Positions 45,681 to 57,309 of a stretch of DNA of 64,000 bases are shown here, piece by piece. A model generated the notes under the pieces. It did no database searches. It was not told where the DNA came from and saw nothing but the letters and a program-made list of their open reading frames with translations. The stretch covers positions 2,941,788 to 3,005,787 of the forward strand of contig CM060850.1 of assembly GCA_030737835.1 (NCBI GenBank), read 5' to 3'. Source of the DNA: Acorus gramineus. Taxonomy: Eukaryota > Streptophyta > Magnoliopsida > Acorales > Acoraceae. Position numbers and translations under genes: made by a program. Within the stretch, counting starts at the first letter, position 1; every line of letters begins with the position of its first letter.

Positions 45681-48600
45681 ATGGCGTCCACGGAAGAGGC
45701 ACCGGCGACGGCGACGAGGAAGGTGACGCTGAAGAGCTCGGACGGGGAGGTGTTCGAGGTGGAGGAGGTGGTGGCGCTGGAGTCGCAGACGATAAAGCAC
45801 ATGATCGAGGACGACTGCGCTGACAACGGGATCCCCCTCCCGAACGTGACGAGCAAGATCTTGTCTAAGGTGATCGAGTATTGCAAGAAACATGTGGATC
45901 TGGCGCCTAAGATCGGGGAAGACAGGGCTCTCGAAGAGGAGCTTAAGATGTGGGACGTCGAATTCGTCAAGGTGGACCAGACCACCCTCTTCGATCTCAT
46001 TCTGGTATAACTCTACGTCTTGATCTCTCTTTAGGGTTTGTTTTGTTGATTTTTTTTAATGATGTTGGGGGGGGGGGGCGATTTGGGGGTTAGGGTTAGG
46101 GTTTTGGGTGATTTTGTTTGTTTTTGTTGTTTGATCCAGACGCTCTTATAAAAAGTGACTGTTTTATTTGTTTTGTTGTGCTTGTTCTGTGTTTATTATT
46201 ATTTGTTTTCTGGGGTTTTCTTAGTTAGTGGTTGCTGTTGATAGATTTAGATGGGGTGAACTGCTTATGTTGTGAGTTGTTGATTTGTAGCTTTACATGG
46301 GATTAGGTGGATCAGGGTTTTGATAAATGCTGTGTGCCCAAATTAATGGTTCCAAGCTGTTTATCTGTATGCACGTGATACACAATTGATAGTTTCCCTT
46401 GGCATGTCTAAGGATCAGGGAGAAGGGTTGGAGAAATTTTTAGAGGTTTGGCGTTTAGTTATGATATAATTGCTCTTATTGACTGTTTTGTGATTGATCT
46501 TTAGATATAGTCTATTGTTATCTGCGTGGAATTTTATGTATTGAAAACATGATTATGATGTATTAGTTTTCATAATGAAAGTGCTTGTTCACAAATAAGA
46601 ATGAGAGGTTATTTTTCAAGCGGCCAGTCATTGAACAGAACAGTTGTTTTGTCAATTTTTGTGGTTATCATGTTGGTCATATATGAAATGATTATGTAAT
46701 GTATGTATGATATTGTTTATACAAATATTTTACTGGCAATTGATGATAAATATGCATTAATTTTTTTGCTCATATTTCTACGCTTTGAAATGCTTTTTCT
46801 ATTTTACAACCTTTATTCTTGACATCAATCACGTGATGAGTTCTTTCTCTACCTCTTGATGAAGAATGTGTAGCATCACTGGATAATAGGATTTTAGTTC
46901 GTTGGGTTTATTTGATATAATATTTAGTTTGTTAGGATAATCTTTAATATAATGTTTGGTTTGATAAGGAGATATAATTAGATTTGGTTTGTTAAGAATA
47001 CTTCATTAGACTTCCTTGTTAGGGGATTTGTTTAGATTTTAGTTTGTGAGGAGGTGATTTGTTTGATTACTTAAATCACCGTTTTACGGTGATAAGAATG
47101 TTCTTTCTCTTTCTTTCTTTCTTTCTTCATCTCTCCCTTCTATCTCTCTCTCTTCTTTGCCTATCTTGCATGATATGATAGAGAATAAGAAAGAGAAGAG
47201 GGAACAGTTTTGTCAAATTATTCAAAAATCAATGATTTAAATAACAAAATATATCACTCCTGACAAACGACATCTCAACGAACCAAATCTAATCAAATCT
47301 CCCTAACAGGCTAAATATATTATTATATCTATCAAATATCACTAGCAGAAAACCCTAAAAACTAGTGATGCTTCAAAACTCCTGAGCATATTTGCAATTG
47401 GCCGGAGGTTAATAGGTTGTCAACTAGTGCTCGGGAGATTCAAACATTTCAAACATTATAGAGCATAACTCACGGCTCAACCTCTGGAGAAAAGACTTTT
47501 TGCTTCAAACATTTCAACTATTTTTTTGATAATGCTTTTGCTTTGTTAATTTAGTGCCTGTGTAGCATATTATTATTTCTTCGAAGAAAGGTTAGGAGCA
47601 AACTTTATAAAAATGAGAAATAAAAGGTGAAGAAAGAGAGAGATTTCATAGGAAGCAGGAGCCCTCGATGATATGATATCCCAGATTGTTACCCCCCGAA
47701 CCAAATTACCCATGATAGCGGGAGGAGTGTCCGCTTGACCCAATTGTTGGTCCAATCTCTAAGATTTGATCATATCATCTTGACCCAATCTCTAAGGTTG
47801 GGTCAATATATTCAAATCTTGAACCAACATATCATCTCGACCCAATCTTTAAGATTTGATGATATTACTGCCCGTGTGTTTTCCAAATAAGACCTCTTTC
47901 CGAATGATATATTCCAATATACCGTGTGAGATACTAACCATTGGAATCTAGCAAGCATACTATAATCACCTCTCTTGCACTTTAAATACTATTATAGATG
48001 ACTGGAATTTTTCATTTTCATATCTATATTCTTTTGCTTTGTTAATTTAGACAACCCTTGTGCTGTTTCTTCATTTGTTTGAAGATTCATTTCTTCCGAA
48101 TGGTATATTCCAATACCGTGTGATATTCCAATACCGTGTGAGATATTAACCATTGGACATTAGAGAACATACTATAATCACCTCTCTTGCACTTCAAATA
48201 CTATTGTAGATGACTGGAAATTTTCATTTTCTTATCCAAATACTTTTGCTTTGTTAATTTAGACAACCCTTGTGCTGTTTCGTCATTTGTGTTGATAAAA
48301 TCACTGCTGCGAGTATGATAAATTATTATTTGGAAATTTGTTAAGTTTGACTAATGTTAGGAAGATATCAAAGTGCCAACTTCTTCGGTCTTTTCTTACT
48401 CTCTGTTATAAATGTGGAACTCTTTGTTTATACATATCATTGTAATGTAACTTATGATAAAATCTGTATGTATTTTCAAGTTCATTACTTTGTGACAATT
48501 TACACATACATGCTTTTCTGCTGTTTATTCTTGACTGATGATTTTAAAAGACCTTTAAACATGCTATTGGTACCACTTATAGTTGTTTTTGTAGTTGATC

Positions 48601-50464
48601 TGCAGACTCAATGACTAATAGGTTAAGCATGATGCTGGAAATTGTGGAGGGGTTTCTAATATAGAACCACTGATTAGGTTTTTAATTCAATTGTTTCTTT
48701 CATAGGATCATTAAGTTTCAAACTCGTCTAGACCTTCATCTTTCTACCTAAAAGTAGAGCTGTTTGTAATTTTTATCCTTGAAATCAAGCTTTTCTGCAA
48801 GCTTGCACCTGAATTAAAGACTACAAACAGTTTATGCTGCGGGTTCTTGGTGTGTTAGTTTTCAATGAAAAGCTAGTGGGTCAATGTAAAATCAGTATCA
48901 CTAGTACATTGATTTTTCCCTTGTCCTGGTACATTACTCACATGCTCAGCTAGATAATTTAAAGAAAAGACTGTTACTTATGGAAATACCCAAGAATCTC
49001 ATTATCTGTTGAAGTATTTTATCTGAGTTTGTTTGCTCGTAGCAGAGATATTCTTGATTAAGCATATGTGGAGATAGAGTAGACATCAACCTTATGATTT
49101 TGTGATTATTTCTGAAGCTAATAAATGTTTTCTTTTTAATTTTTTCTGGAGGTAATAATTGTTAAGAGTCATGACTTTCAGAGAACAAACATTGATGACT
49201 TTGATTTGGTGATGATATTTTGATTTCTGTTTTTCTTACAACATAGTTAATCTGTCACTGGTCCCTAAGATAGGTGTATATTTCCTAAAAAAAATAAAGT
49301 GTGAATGTCAAGGCCACATTGTATAGATTCAGACATATAAAGGACATGTGGTGACACATCCAAGCAAAAACACTAGACAAACCTTATGCCCACATATACA
49401 AATAATAAGATTTACTTATTTGTAAATTTTCTGTCTCTATTTGTGCGTAAATCCTTTTGGCCCCAGAACATGTCTCCCTTGTGCAAGATGAGTTCTCCAA
49501 GTGTTTTCAGCATAGCATAGTTTTCATTGGGAAAGCTTCAGTTGTTAACAAAGTACTGTAGTGTATGTGATGTCAATAATTTAGATGGACCTCTGCTTGC
49601 TTCTGTCCTGTATCTTGTTAAATCTCCCCTTAGTTATATATAGCTGACATGTTACTCTGAAGCTTATTTGTCTGTTATTCACTTTATTGATTGGGCAGTA
49701 GTTAACAGTTTTTCTTTGTTGGACCCCGAGAATTGACTTTAACAAGTTAACAAATATTTCAACTCCCATTTAAGAAAGCCAAAAAAAAATAAAAAAAATC
49801 CATAGTTAATAGACCATTATTATAATCTTTGAGGAATATCTTTTTTAGAGCACATATTAGGATGCAGTGGTGTCTTTTATCCTCCGAGCTTATGTGGGTT
49901 AGCAGTGTTTCTAACTTCTTTTCAATTTGATCTGCAAGGTTATTATAAGCAAGCATATGCATCACATAATTAGCCTGTTCCCTTTCTATATAGGAGTAGA
50001 GAAGCACAACTCTTTATTCAGAGGGATGGGGTTGAATCGTAATTGAGATTTGTAGACATTGATTAGTGTTGGAAATGTTTGGATTTATTTACCTGCTACA
50101 TTTCTTTTCTTGTTGTAATAGCATGCAGGTGTCTCCATGGTATGATCTGTTTTTTGTTGTTGTTGTTGTTGGGGTGTGTGTGTGTGTGTTTTCTGTTTGA
50201 GAAATTGGATACCTTCTGTTGATATTACTTTCTTTATGACTCCCATTATTTGACTAAAAAATTCATATACTATGTTGTTTGTTGTTGTAGGCTGCGAACT
50301 ACCTGAACATAAAGAGCCTGTTGGACCTGACGTGCCAGACGGTCGCTGACATGATAAAGGGAAAGACACCAGAGGAGATAAGGAAAACGTTCAACATCAA
50401 GAACGACTTCACTCCAGAGGAGGAAGAGGAGGTTCGAAGGGAGAACCAGTGGGCTTTTGAGTAA
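45681..50464 (+). CDS. SKP1: SKP1-like adaptor of SCF ubiquitin ligases
   Basis: The adaptor that links F-box proteins to Cullin 1 in SCF E3 complexes (nucleus and cytosol). Two exons, 45681-46004 and 50291-50464, are joined in phase 0 across a 4.29-kb GT-AG intron and encode 165 aa. The BTB/POZ-like fold is recognisable: [40 protein letters not shown], and EYCKKHVD; then [20 protein letters not shown], and the F-box-binding C-terminus [20 protein letters not shown] ending NQWAFE. The splice position (DLIL/AANYL) is conserved in plant SKP1 genes. ATG 45681 was chosen because the family begins here; upstream in-frame codons belong to the leader. Exon 1 is strongly GC-rich. A telobox-like GGGTTAGGGTTAGGGTTTT tract lies at the start of the intron (about 46086-46104). 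The F-box gene at 10-11 kb encodes a potential partner. Confidence 0.96.
46890..47392. mobile_element. Inverted-repeat element in the SKP1 intron
   Basis: On the left, 'gatataatatttagtttgtt' (near 46913) and 'gatttggtttgtt' (near 46981); on the right, their rough reverse complements 'aacgaaccaaatc' (near 47277) and 'aacaggctaaatatatt' (near 47306). A pyrimidine microsatellite (TCTTTCTTTC and CTCTCTCTC, about 47103-47155) lies in the middle. Non-coding. The borders are approximate. Confidence 0.5.
47890..48320 (+). repeat. 212-bp duplication in the SKP1 intron
   Basis: 'tctcttgcactt' begins at 47971 and again at 48183 (period 212). The copies share long blocks such as 'gctttgttaatttagacaac' and 'catactataatcacctctc'. 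Between them an 18-bp unit ('tattccaataccgtgtga') is itself tandemly duplicated. The copies are only slightly diverged. Confidence 0.85.
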
Positions 50465-52282
50465 TCATGTCCTGACCTCACTGGTGATATGGCGGCATTG
50501 AACACTATTCTTAGTAAGTAGGGTGTCTTATGTTGTGGAGTTGTAAATAGGGATGTTTTTTTTTGGTTGCCCGGTGGCAGTGACACTATGCACCATTTGC
50601 TGTTCTAGAACCCCCCCTCTTTAATCATCTGTGTTATCGAATGATTGCTGCTTTATCTTTATTTTGTTTCTCTCTACTTAAAACATGCTTCTGCCCGTTT
50701 TTTTTGCTGTGTTATTTTCATATTTATTGCTAGATGAGATCGTGTTCTTGTAATTAGGACCCTTCTGTGCTTGATTGACGATATACTGTATGGGTCTATC
50801 ACTTCCTATAGTCATAATAGTTCGGTTGAATAATAATCATACCATATTCAGGTTCTAATAAATCTAGGGGCAAAAGTATTCTATTACATTGACACTGGAA
50901 TTTAATTATTTATGAGGTTTTAGCTAAGGCATTTGTTTTTCTAAAAATCTTAAAATAAAGAAAGGTATACAAATGCATTTCATTTTTCTTACCATTGTGA
51001 TCTCATTTATCTGTAGTGATGGTCTAATTATTCCTTTAGTTACTTCATTTACTGAAGTTTTATGAAAGCTTGCATTGATCAATTTTTACTGTAGTATTCT
51101 TCCTGTCCGTGGTGATATTTAACAAGAGTTTGAGTAGTTCTAGAGAGATTCCCAAGGTTCATTTTAAAACAGCTTTTTAAAAATCTGCAACTACCAACTC
51201 AACCCTTTCATAGAAGCAGGTTTTCACATTGTGTTTTCAAATCAAATGTGTGTCAATCTAATGTTTTATTTGGCCCCTTTGAAGAGTGGAACCATAGCAA
51301 CCTGAACTCATAAAAAAGTGTTTTAAGTATTCATGTGCTCATAATGCTCTCATTTTTTAAAGTGATAAGCCATAATTCTATATGAACATCTGAAAAATTG
51401 TCATCGACTGGATAAAAAAAAACTGTGGCCCTCATAGTGCCAGTGCTGGGGATGATCAAGTGGATGGTTTAAGCTTATTACAAGTGATGTAATTTTGTAT
51501 ATTTTAATACTATTAAGCCTTTTTTTCTTTGTTTCTTTTTTCATTTGTTTTTGCTCTTTTACTGGTAGAAGCTTTTTCTACCTTATTTTTTTGAAGTTTA
51601 TCCATTAATATATAATGATAATCTTCCATCTTCTCCTAAAAGCAAATGCCATTATTTTAATTGATATCCATTTGAAATGAAAAACTATGCATGCTCATGG
51701 TTTCTTTTTGTCATCTGACAGAAAATCTTTATGTCTTTATAAGGATAAAATCTATGAATTCTATATATTCTTTATGTAAAAAAAAATAAAAAATGAAACA
51801 TATGCATAATTAACAGGGTTGCGTATAAGAATTACATGTAAATCACAAAACAAAAAGAAAATAATACTAATATGATAATTCTGACCGAAACAAAAATTTC
51901 CTATTTCCCATAAAATCAGTTTTAATAGATCAGTAAAAAGAAAATTTTTGTCCAAGATCTTTAAAAATGAACACAAAACAGGGGAACACATTCTGGGATA
52001 TCGTATATAAAATGAGAATAAGTTTGCTTTTGTGGTTTGGGTTGCTAAAATCTCAACCTTGCATCCAATGATCTCTCAATGCTGCTCTTTGATATTTGCA
52101 TGCATAGATCTCTCTCTCTCTCCTCTATAGATAGTGATATCATATCAATTCAATCAAGAATAACCATAATCTTATAAAACCCCACTTAATCGATATCTCT
52201 AAGAATCATATTGGGTTCGAAACTGGATTTTCTCTTCGTTTTTTATTTCATTTCAAAAGAGCTTCTCAAGCACTGCAAATCA
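50465..52282. other. SKP1 3' UTR, then intergenic DNA
   Basis: About 1.8 kb with no additional gene. The first few hundred bases are the probable SKP1 3' UTR. The stretch 50750-51800 is AT-rich with no repeats that I could pair. From about 52000 it becomes the upstream region of the zinc-finger gene. Confidence 0.5.
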
Positions 52283-52308
52283 TCTCTCTCTCTCTCTCTC
52301 TCTCTCTC
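52283..52308. repeat. CT microsatellite in the zinc-finger gene leader/promoter
   Basis: An almost pure (CT)n run of about 26 bp, 215-240 bp before the ATG; a shorter one sits near 52110-52120. CT/GA runs are frequent in plant 5' UTRs and core promoters and can bind GAGA-binding BBR/BPC proteins. That role is inference here. Confidence 0.8.
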
Positions 52309-52349
52309 AAAATCAATCTATACAAACCCCCCTCCCCTGAAATCCTCAA

Positions 52350-52418
52350 ATGGGTACTCCTCAAATCCCCCAAACAAGCTATAAAGCCAAAGATCGGATG
52401 ACACTTACCTGTTTTTGA
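52350..52418 (+). other. Upstream ORF of 22 codons before the zinc-finger gene
   Basis: An ATG at 52350 opens MGTPQIPQTSYKAKDRMTLT plus two residues and a TGA at 52416-52418, about 105 bp before the main ATG. If the transcript starts upstream of it, this uORF could lower translation of the main frame. The transcription start is not known, so this is a candidate only. Confidence 0.35.
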
Positions 52419-52522
52419 TATTGGGTTTCTATTACTTCTTCTTCATCTACTCTGCTTTTGCTTTCTTTCTTTCTTGCTCTGCTTTTCGACCTCCTCTGTT
52501 TCTTCTTCTTCTTCTTCTTCCA

Positions 52523-53224
52523 ATGGAGGAAGAAATGCTGATCTCATCCGCTGAAGCCCACTCTTCCGAGGCCTCCTCTCTCGTCCCCGACGACACCCCG
52601 CCTCGAATACCGCGACCCTTCTCCGCCCCCGCCTCGGAAACCGCGTACGGGCTGAGGGAGAACCCCAAGAAGACGCGCAGGGTGTCTCCGACGCCCACTC
52701 CTCCCCGCACCAAGCGCCGCCCGAAGCCCTTCGCGCTTCCGCCGACGAAGAAGAAGAGGCGCGGGTCGCGCAAACCGAGGCAGAGCTTCGTCTTCGCGCA
52801 TTCCGAGGCGGAGGAGGTCGCGGACGCCGCGATGTCCCTCCTCATGATCTCCCGCGACCAGTGGATACGGGTCGTCGCGAATCCTGAGACGAGCGCGGAA
52901 TCCGAGGCGAGCCCACTCGAGGAGGAGCGCAAGAAGAAGAAGAAGAAGAGGCGGTACGTGTGCGTGACGTGCAAGAAGAGCTTCGGCTCCTTCCAGGCCC
53001 TCGGCGGGCACCGCGCGAACCACACCCGGTGGGATCGGAGCCACGGCTCGATCTGCGCGGAAGCACCGATGATCATCGAAGGCCGCCATGAATGCAACGT
53101 GTGTCAGAAGGTCTTCAAGTCTGGGCAGGCTTTGGGAGGCCACAAGAGGTCCCACTGTGAAGCTCTATCGGCGGAGAAGAAGAAGAAGCCATGTCAACTG
53201 CCCACTGTGACAGAAACAGAGTAG
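52523..53224 (+). CDS. C2H2 (QALGGH) zinc-finger protein, ZAT-like
   Basis: An intronless plant-type C2H2 transcription factor of 233 aa, nuclear. Two Q-type fingers are present in the C-terminal third: YVCVTCKKSFGSFQALGGHR followed by ANH, and HECNVCQKVFKSGQALGGHK followed by RSH. Each contains the QALGGH DNA-contact signature and they are about 27 residues apart. The N-terminal half is basic and Pro/Ser-rich with several likely nuclear-localisation stretches (KKTRRVSPTPTPPRTKRRPK, PPTKKKRRGSRK, ERKKKKKKRR). The ALGGH spacing resembles ZAT4/ZAT9-type proteins, but I see no third N-terminal finger and no DLNL-type EAR repression motif, so repressor activity cannot be assumed. ATG 52523 was chosen; the frame is open further upstream without an ATG. 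The coding region is strongly GC-rich, in contrast with the flanks. Confidence 0.92.
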   Translation: MEEEMLISSAEAHSSEASSLVPDDTPPRIPRPFSAPASETAYGLRENPKKTRRVSPTPTPPRTKRRPKPFALPPTKKKRRGSRKPRQSFVFAHSEAEEVADAAMSLLMISRDQWIRVVANPETSAESEASPLEEERKKKKKKRRYVCVTCKKSFGSFQALGGHRANHTRWDRSHGSICAEAPMIIEGRHECNVCQKVFKSGQALGGHKRSHCEALSAEKKKKPCQLPTVTETE

Positions 53225-54240
53225 ATTCTATCAGTGCTTATACATTGTTAGTTCTTTTAGTAATCTTTTGATGAGTCTGATGAGAATCATCAGTACTACT
53301 GTTTGTTTTTTGCTTTTTAGTTGCTAACATTGTTTGTTTTTTCTGGGTTTTGGTCTCACTCACTTGAAGTTGCTTGTGTTCAAAGCATTCTTTAAAGGTC
53401 TCTCTGCTTCTGCTTGTAAAGTGTTTTTTTGTTGTGTTTATGCAGTGGTGTGTGATGTTGTTGGTCTGGCTTTTCTTTCATCTGAAACATTCAGTAGAGT
53501 AGTAGGACTTTTTTTTTATCATCTGTTATTGAATTTTAAAGTTTGGGATAGATGGGTTAAAATGATTCTAGTTAATTTTTTTTGAATTAAGAGCAGATGA
53601 AGAAAAAAAGATCGAGACGATTTCTACAAACAGTTCTAGTCATGTAAAAGGTACTGTGGAATACTAGATGAATTAGAACTCCTGGAATTTTTTAAAGCAA
53701 TTAGAACTGCTGAATGTTATCTATTCTATCTTTCTTGAAATGCTTAATAAATGATGATATAATACAAGAGAATTTCAATGGTGATCGGAGAAAAAAAAAA
53801 CTATTTTTAAGTTTATTTTCATTAAATTATAAATACCCAATATCAAATAACTGCACAAAGGACTAATGGGTTTGTCCATGTATTGTGTCATACGAGATTT
53901 TTTTTTTCATTAAATTATAAAAAGTTTTTTTTTTTTTTTTTTCACCTGGTCGCAAGTAAGCATGTTAATTATGTGACAAAAATGGTAAGTATGTGACAAA
54001 GGGTTGTTAATTCCCGTTATGTAAAATCATTTTTAAAATCATCAGTTTTAAAAACCAAAAAAAAAAATCCTAATAGTCCAAATCAAAGGGACACAAAGTT
54101 GAACGGTCCTGATTAAGCTTGACAATGTACTTGTGAAAAAAAAAAAAAAAACCCAAAATCTTCTAGAAGAATCTCCCCAACATGACGTCAGCATCCGACA
54201 CAGGCCTCACCCAATCACAACCGTTGGTGGTAAACATCAC
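53225..54240. other. 3' UTR of the zinc-finger gene, then AT-rich intergenic DNA
   Basis: About 1 kb with A and T homopolymers (for example the T run near 53925-53941). A small TGTGACAAA duplication lies near 53972-54000. No gene. Confidence 0.5.
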
Positions 54241-56648
54241 CTATAAAAAAATACACTCCCCACTCTCAACAAATTCTTCATATATTTATTGATCATCAAC
54301 AAATACAATGGCATCTTAACTTCTCCATCTTCAACACTACCCATCATGATTGAAGAACGTGGCCCTGAGGACCTCAGAAGATAGAGCTCTCTATTTCTTT
54401 CATGTTAAAGAGTATAATTATTATATTTTTCTAAGTTTGATATTTTTTTATTATTTTAAATGCAGTTAACTTTTGACTCTTCTGATATAATGAAAATTTT
54501 TTCCCTTTATTTTAATGCTATATGTATTTTTTGTTCACTGTGAGTCTTATTTTTATGAAGGAATGCTTGAATGGTTAATCTATTTTTTCCAGAGTTTGAA
54601 TGCTTTGAATGATATATATGTATAAAATGGTAGTATTTATTTTCTTGATTACCACTTAGTATTGGTTATAATGGTTCAAGATAATATAATATTAGGGTTT
54701 TTGTTTTCCAAGAATGGATCGAGGGTCTTTATTTTATGAAAGAATGCTTCAACGGTTAATCAATTTTTATCAAGCTTGAATGTGTATAATGATGGTGTAT
54801 GTACAAAATGGTAGTAATTATTTCTTGATTTCCACTTGGTATAGGATAATGGTTTTAGATATTTAATATAATATCAAGGCTTTTTTTTTCAAACTAAAAT
54901 GGATCAAGGATTTACTATTCTTGTGGATTTTTTTGTTTAATTTTACTTTTTATTTAGAATATAATTTTTTGCCATTTTTTTCCTGATTGATTTTGGTTTG
55001 CTTGAGCTCAAGAGTATGAATTCAATTTTTTTAGTTGAATGATTTTAAATATATAATTATTTGGTTTATTGCATCAGCCATCAAGTACATAGCTATCCAT
55101 GCTGAAGATGTGTAAAAAAACCAACACAAATACATGGTTTAATTGTTTGTTCATCAATGGTCAGTATGAAATGTGAACATACTCTATCATGTCAACCATT
55201 TCTATAAAAATTTGAGTGCTCAAAAACCTAGTAATCTTTACACAATTGTAGATTGAGGGCATTTGCTACTGGTTTTGATATTCAATTATTATTATTTACA
55301 AATATATGCATATGTGAACACATGTTATGCACATGCAATATGCAACTTAAGATACTGTTAATTGTTACTGTTTATTATGGAAGTTCATACATCAGTTTTG
55401 CAGCCCCTAATGCATCCAGTATATATAAAATCGCCTAAAGCAAGATATACTCCATTATGATGATATATTAATTATACTCTATAATGAAAAAAAATGTAAA
55501 ATATAATCGTTCAATTCATACGATTGTGCGTTTTTATTTTTGTAAACAGTGCATTTCTATAGTCAAGTATATTCTCAAGTTTTCGTCAAAAAAAAGAGAG
55601 TATATTCTTAAGTTAATCATAACATTGCGGACCGTAAAAAGACTGAGCGTAAGTCTGTTTATTATGAATGGCTCTCTTCTTAATAGTGCATCATGTTGTG
55701 CAGCATCATTCATGGAAAAACATTACAAGTTTCAATGGGGAAGTACTTGTAGATCAAATTTTGCTCTGTCGATGCTGCAAATCATATACAGTTCCCATTC
55801 AAAATCAAAACAAAATGACAGTGAAGAAACGACTACGAGAAACTAAAAAAAAAAAGAATCATGCATGTCTCTATATCTCGAATTTCCACAGATCAATCCG
55901 ATCATGACATTTTACTTCTTGTAGTTTTCTCATTCCTAAATTGCGTGCGTGTGAGCGATAATTGTGTTGTTACTGTTAAGGAAGTTCATCCGCTCTTGTT
56001 CATTGTTCTTTATGTGTAGTCAATATTTCCCATACTTGATTGTGTGTATCCAGCCATGTATGCTCATAGTATATCCCCCATTTGTTTCTCCATCTTTTTT
56101 CACTCTCCCTCCTTGCTACACTTTTGCGGGAGTTCGGGCTATGTAGCTAAAATTATGTTATATAAACTGCCTTTCCCTCAAATTTTTTTTCCCATACTTG
56201 CAAAATCAATTTTCTTTTTCGCTTCGATACATCAGAGTTAGATAGGAGACTCTTATACTAGTTGTTACCTAAATTGCTGATATGATTATCTGATACAAAT
56301 ACTCTAACAGCAATATCTAACTCGAGCATTGATTTCCTTATGATGGCCTACCATCAGTAGAGTTACTATATGTCATGCTTACTATTATATGGTTATTGTT
56401 TTATGTATACAAGCTTGGCTAAATATGGTAGAAGCTTTTCCTCCCCTCTTATTTGCTTTGTGTTTATTGTTCAGGCTGCCAATTACCTCAATTTGGAGAG
56501 CTTGGTAAACTGAGGATGCAAGAAGGTGGCCAGCAAGACGAGTGGAAATTCGACCAGTGAGATTAGGCAAGTATTGAATATCACTAATGACTATACCAAG
56601 GAAGAACTTGAAGAGGTTCGCTGTGAAAATTATTGGGCGTTTGATTGA
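54241..56648 (+). pseudogene. SKP1-like pseudogene (tandem relic of the intact SKP1)
   Basis: Exon 2 (56475-56648) is preceded by an intact acceptor (TTCAG) and has exactly the 174-nt length of exon 2 of the intact SKP1. It translates AANYLNLESLVN, then an in-frame TGA (56511-56513), then EIRQVLNITNDYTKEELEEV and ENYWAFD with a terminal TGA. It has drifted in the middle (CKKVASKTSGNSTS in place of the Thr-Pro-Glu-Glu segment). Upstream, a promoter-like CTATAAAAAA (54241-54250) and an ATGGCATCT at 54308 are followed immediately by TAA. Within the next 100 bp short exon-1-like traces remain (IMIEE; GAAGATAGAGCTCTC versus the intact gene's GAAGACAGGGCTCTC). This suggests that exon 1 collapsed by deletion, though that part is weaker. 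Retention of the intron position argues for a DNA-level duplication rather than a retrocopy. Confidence 0.75.
54540..54905 (+). repeat. 181-bp tandem duplication
   Basis: 'tttatgaaggaatgcttgaa' at 54552 recurs with small changes at 54733 (period 181). Later blocks ('aaaatggtagta', 'ttcttgatt.ccactt', 'aatggatc.agg') follow in the same order in both copies. It lies in the presumed intron of the SKP1-like pseudogene. Confidence 0.8.
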
Positions 56649-57309
56649 ATTGGAGAGTGTGAGAAGCAATAAGAGTTGTTGTGTATTCATGAGGCTAGCC
56701 AAATTAGATACGCAACTTATGATTAGTGTACACATTTCATCGAAGAGAAAATTATTAATAACAATTCCCATATATATAGTTTGTTAAGCATACATTTTGC
56801 CCTTCATGGGATAATATAAGAATTATTTCAATGATGAACAATTGTTGGTGACAACAAAAGATACTCCCATATCTTTAATTAAGCTTTACCAATGTGCTTG
56901 TTTAGAATGCTTACCTACACATAAAGAAACTTTTATTACAGATTTAATACATTGCATCAGGCACCTTTTAGGCTGGTTGCGAATCTTACATGGATACACA
57001 TTCACGGGCGCCATTTCTTGCAGGATCACAGTTTAAAGATAATCATAATTGCGCGTATCTGTATAGATATTTGTAATAAATCCATTTAAAAGCACAATCT
57101 TTTCTCCTTTGCTTATATAAAGGCTGCAGTGTTTTCCATTCCAATATGACTAGAGGAAGACAACCCTTTGATGCAGAGATTGCAAGTGTGTTTTTCATCA
57201 GCCTTTGTTTTTTTTGACCATATTGTGTGCTTTTGGATGAATACTGCTAGCAACTGAATTACTGGTGTTTCATTTTCTTTAATCAACAGAATTACTTCTA
57301 ACAAGTTTG
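56649..57309. other. Intergenic DNA, no gene seen
   Basis: About 660 bp between the SKP1-like relic and the next exon-like segment. No convincing coding or repeat signal. Confidence 0.5.

Noticed and set aside
10034-50464. A functional gene cluster linking the F-box gene, SKP1 and the BOI relic
   Set aside because: They share the ubiquitin theme but are separated by up to 40 kb, unrelated genes and transposons, and lie on different strands. Chance is the simpler explanation.
52447-53155. Long minus-strand frames (203 and 216 codons) opposite the zinc-finger gene
   Set aside because: Shadows created by strong GC bias of the real coding strand, which contains two canonical C2H2 fingers.
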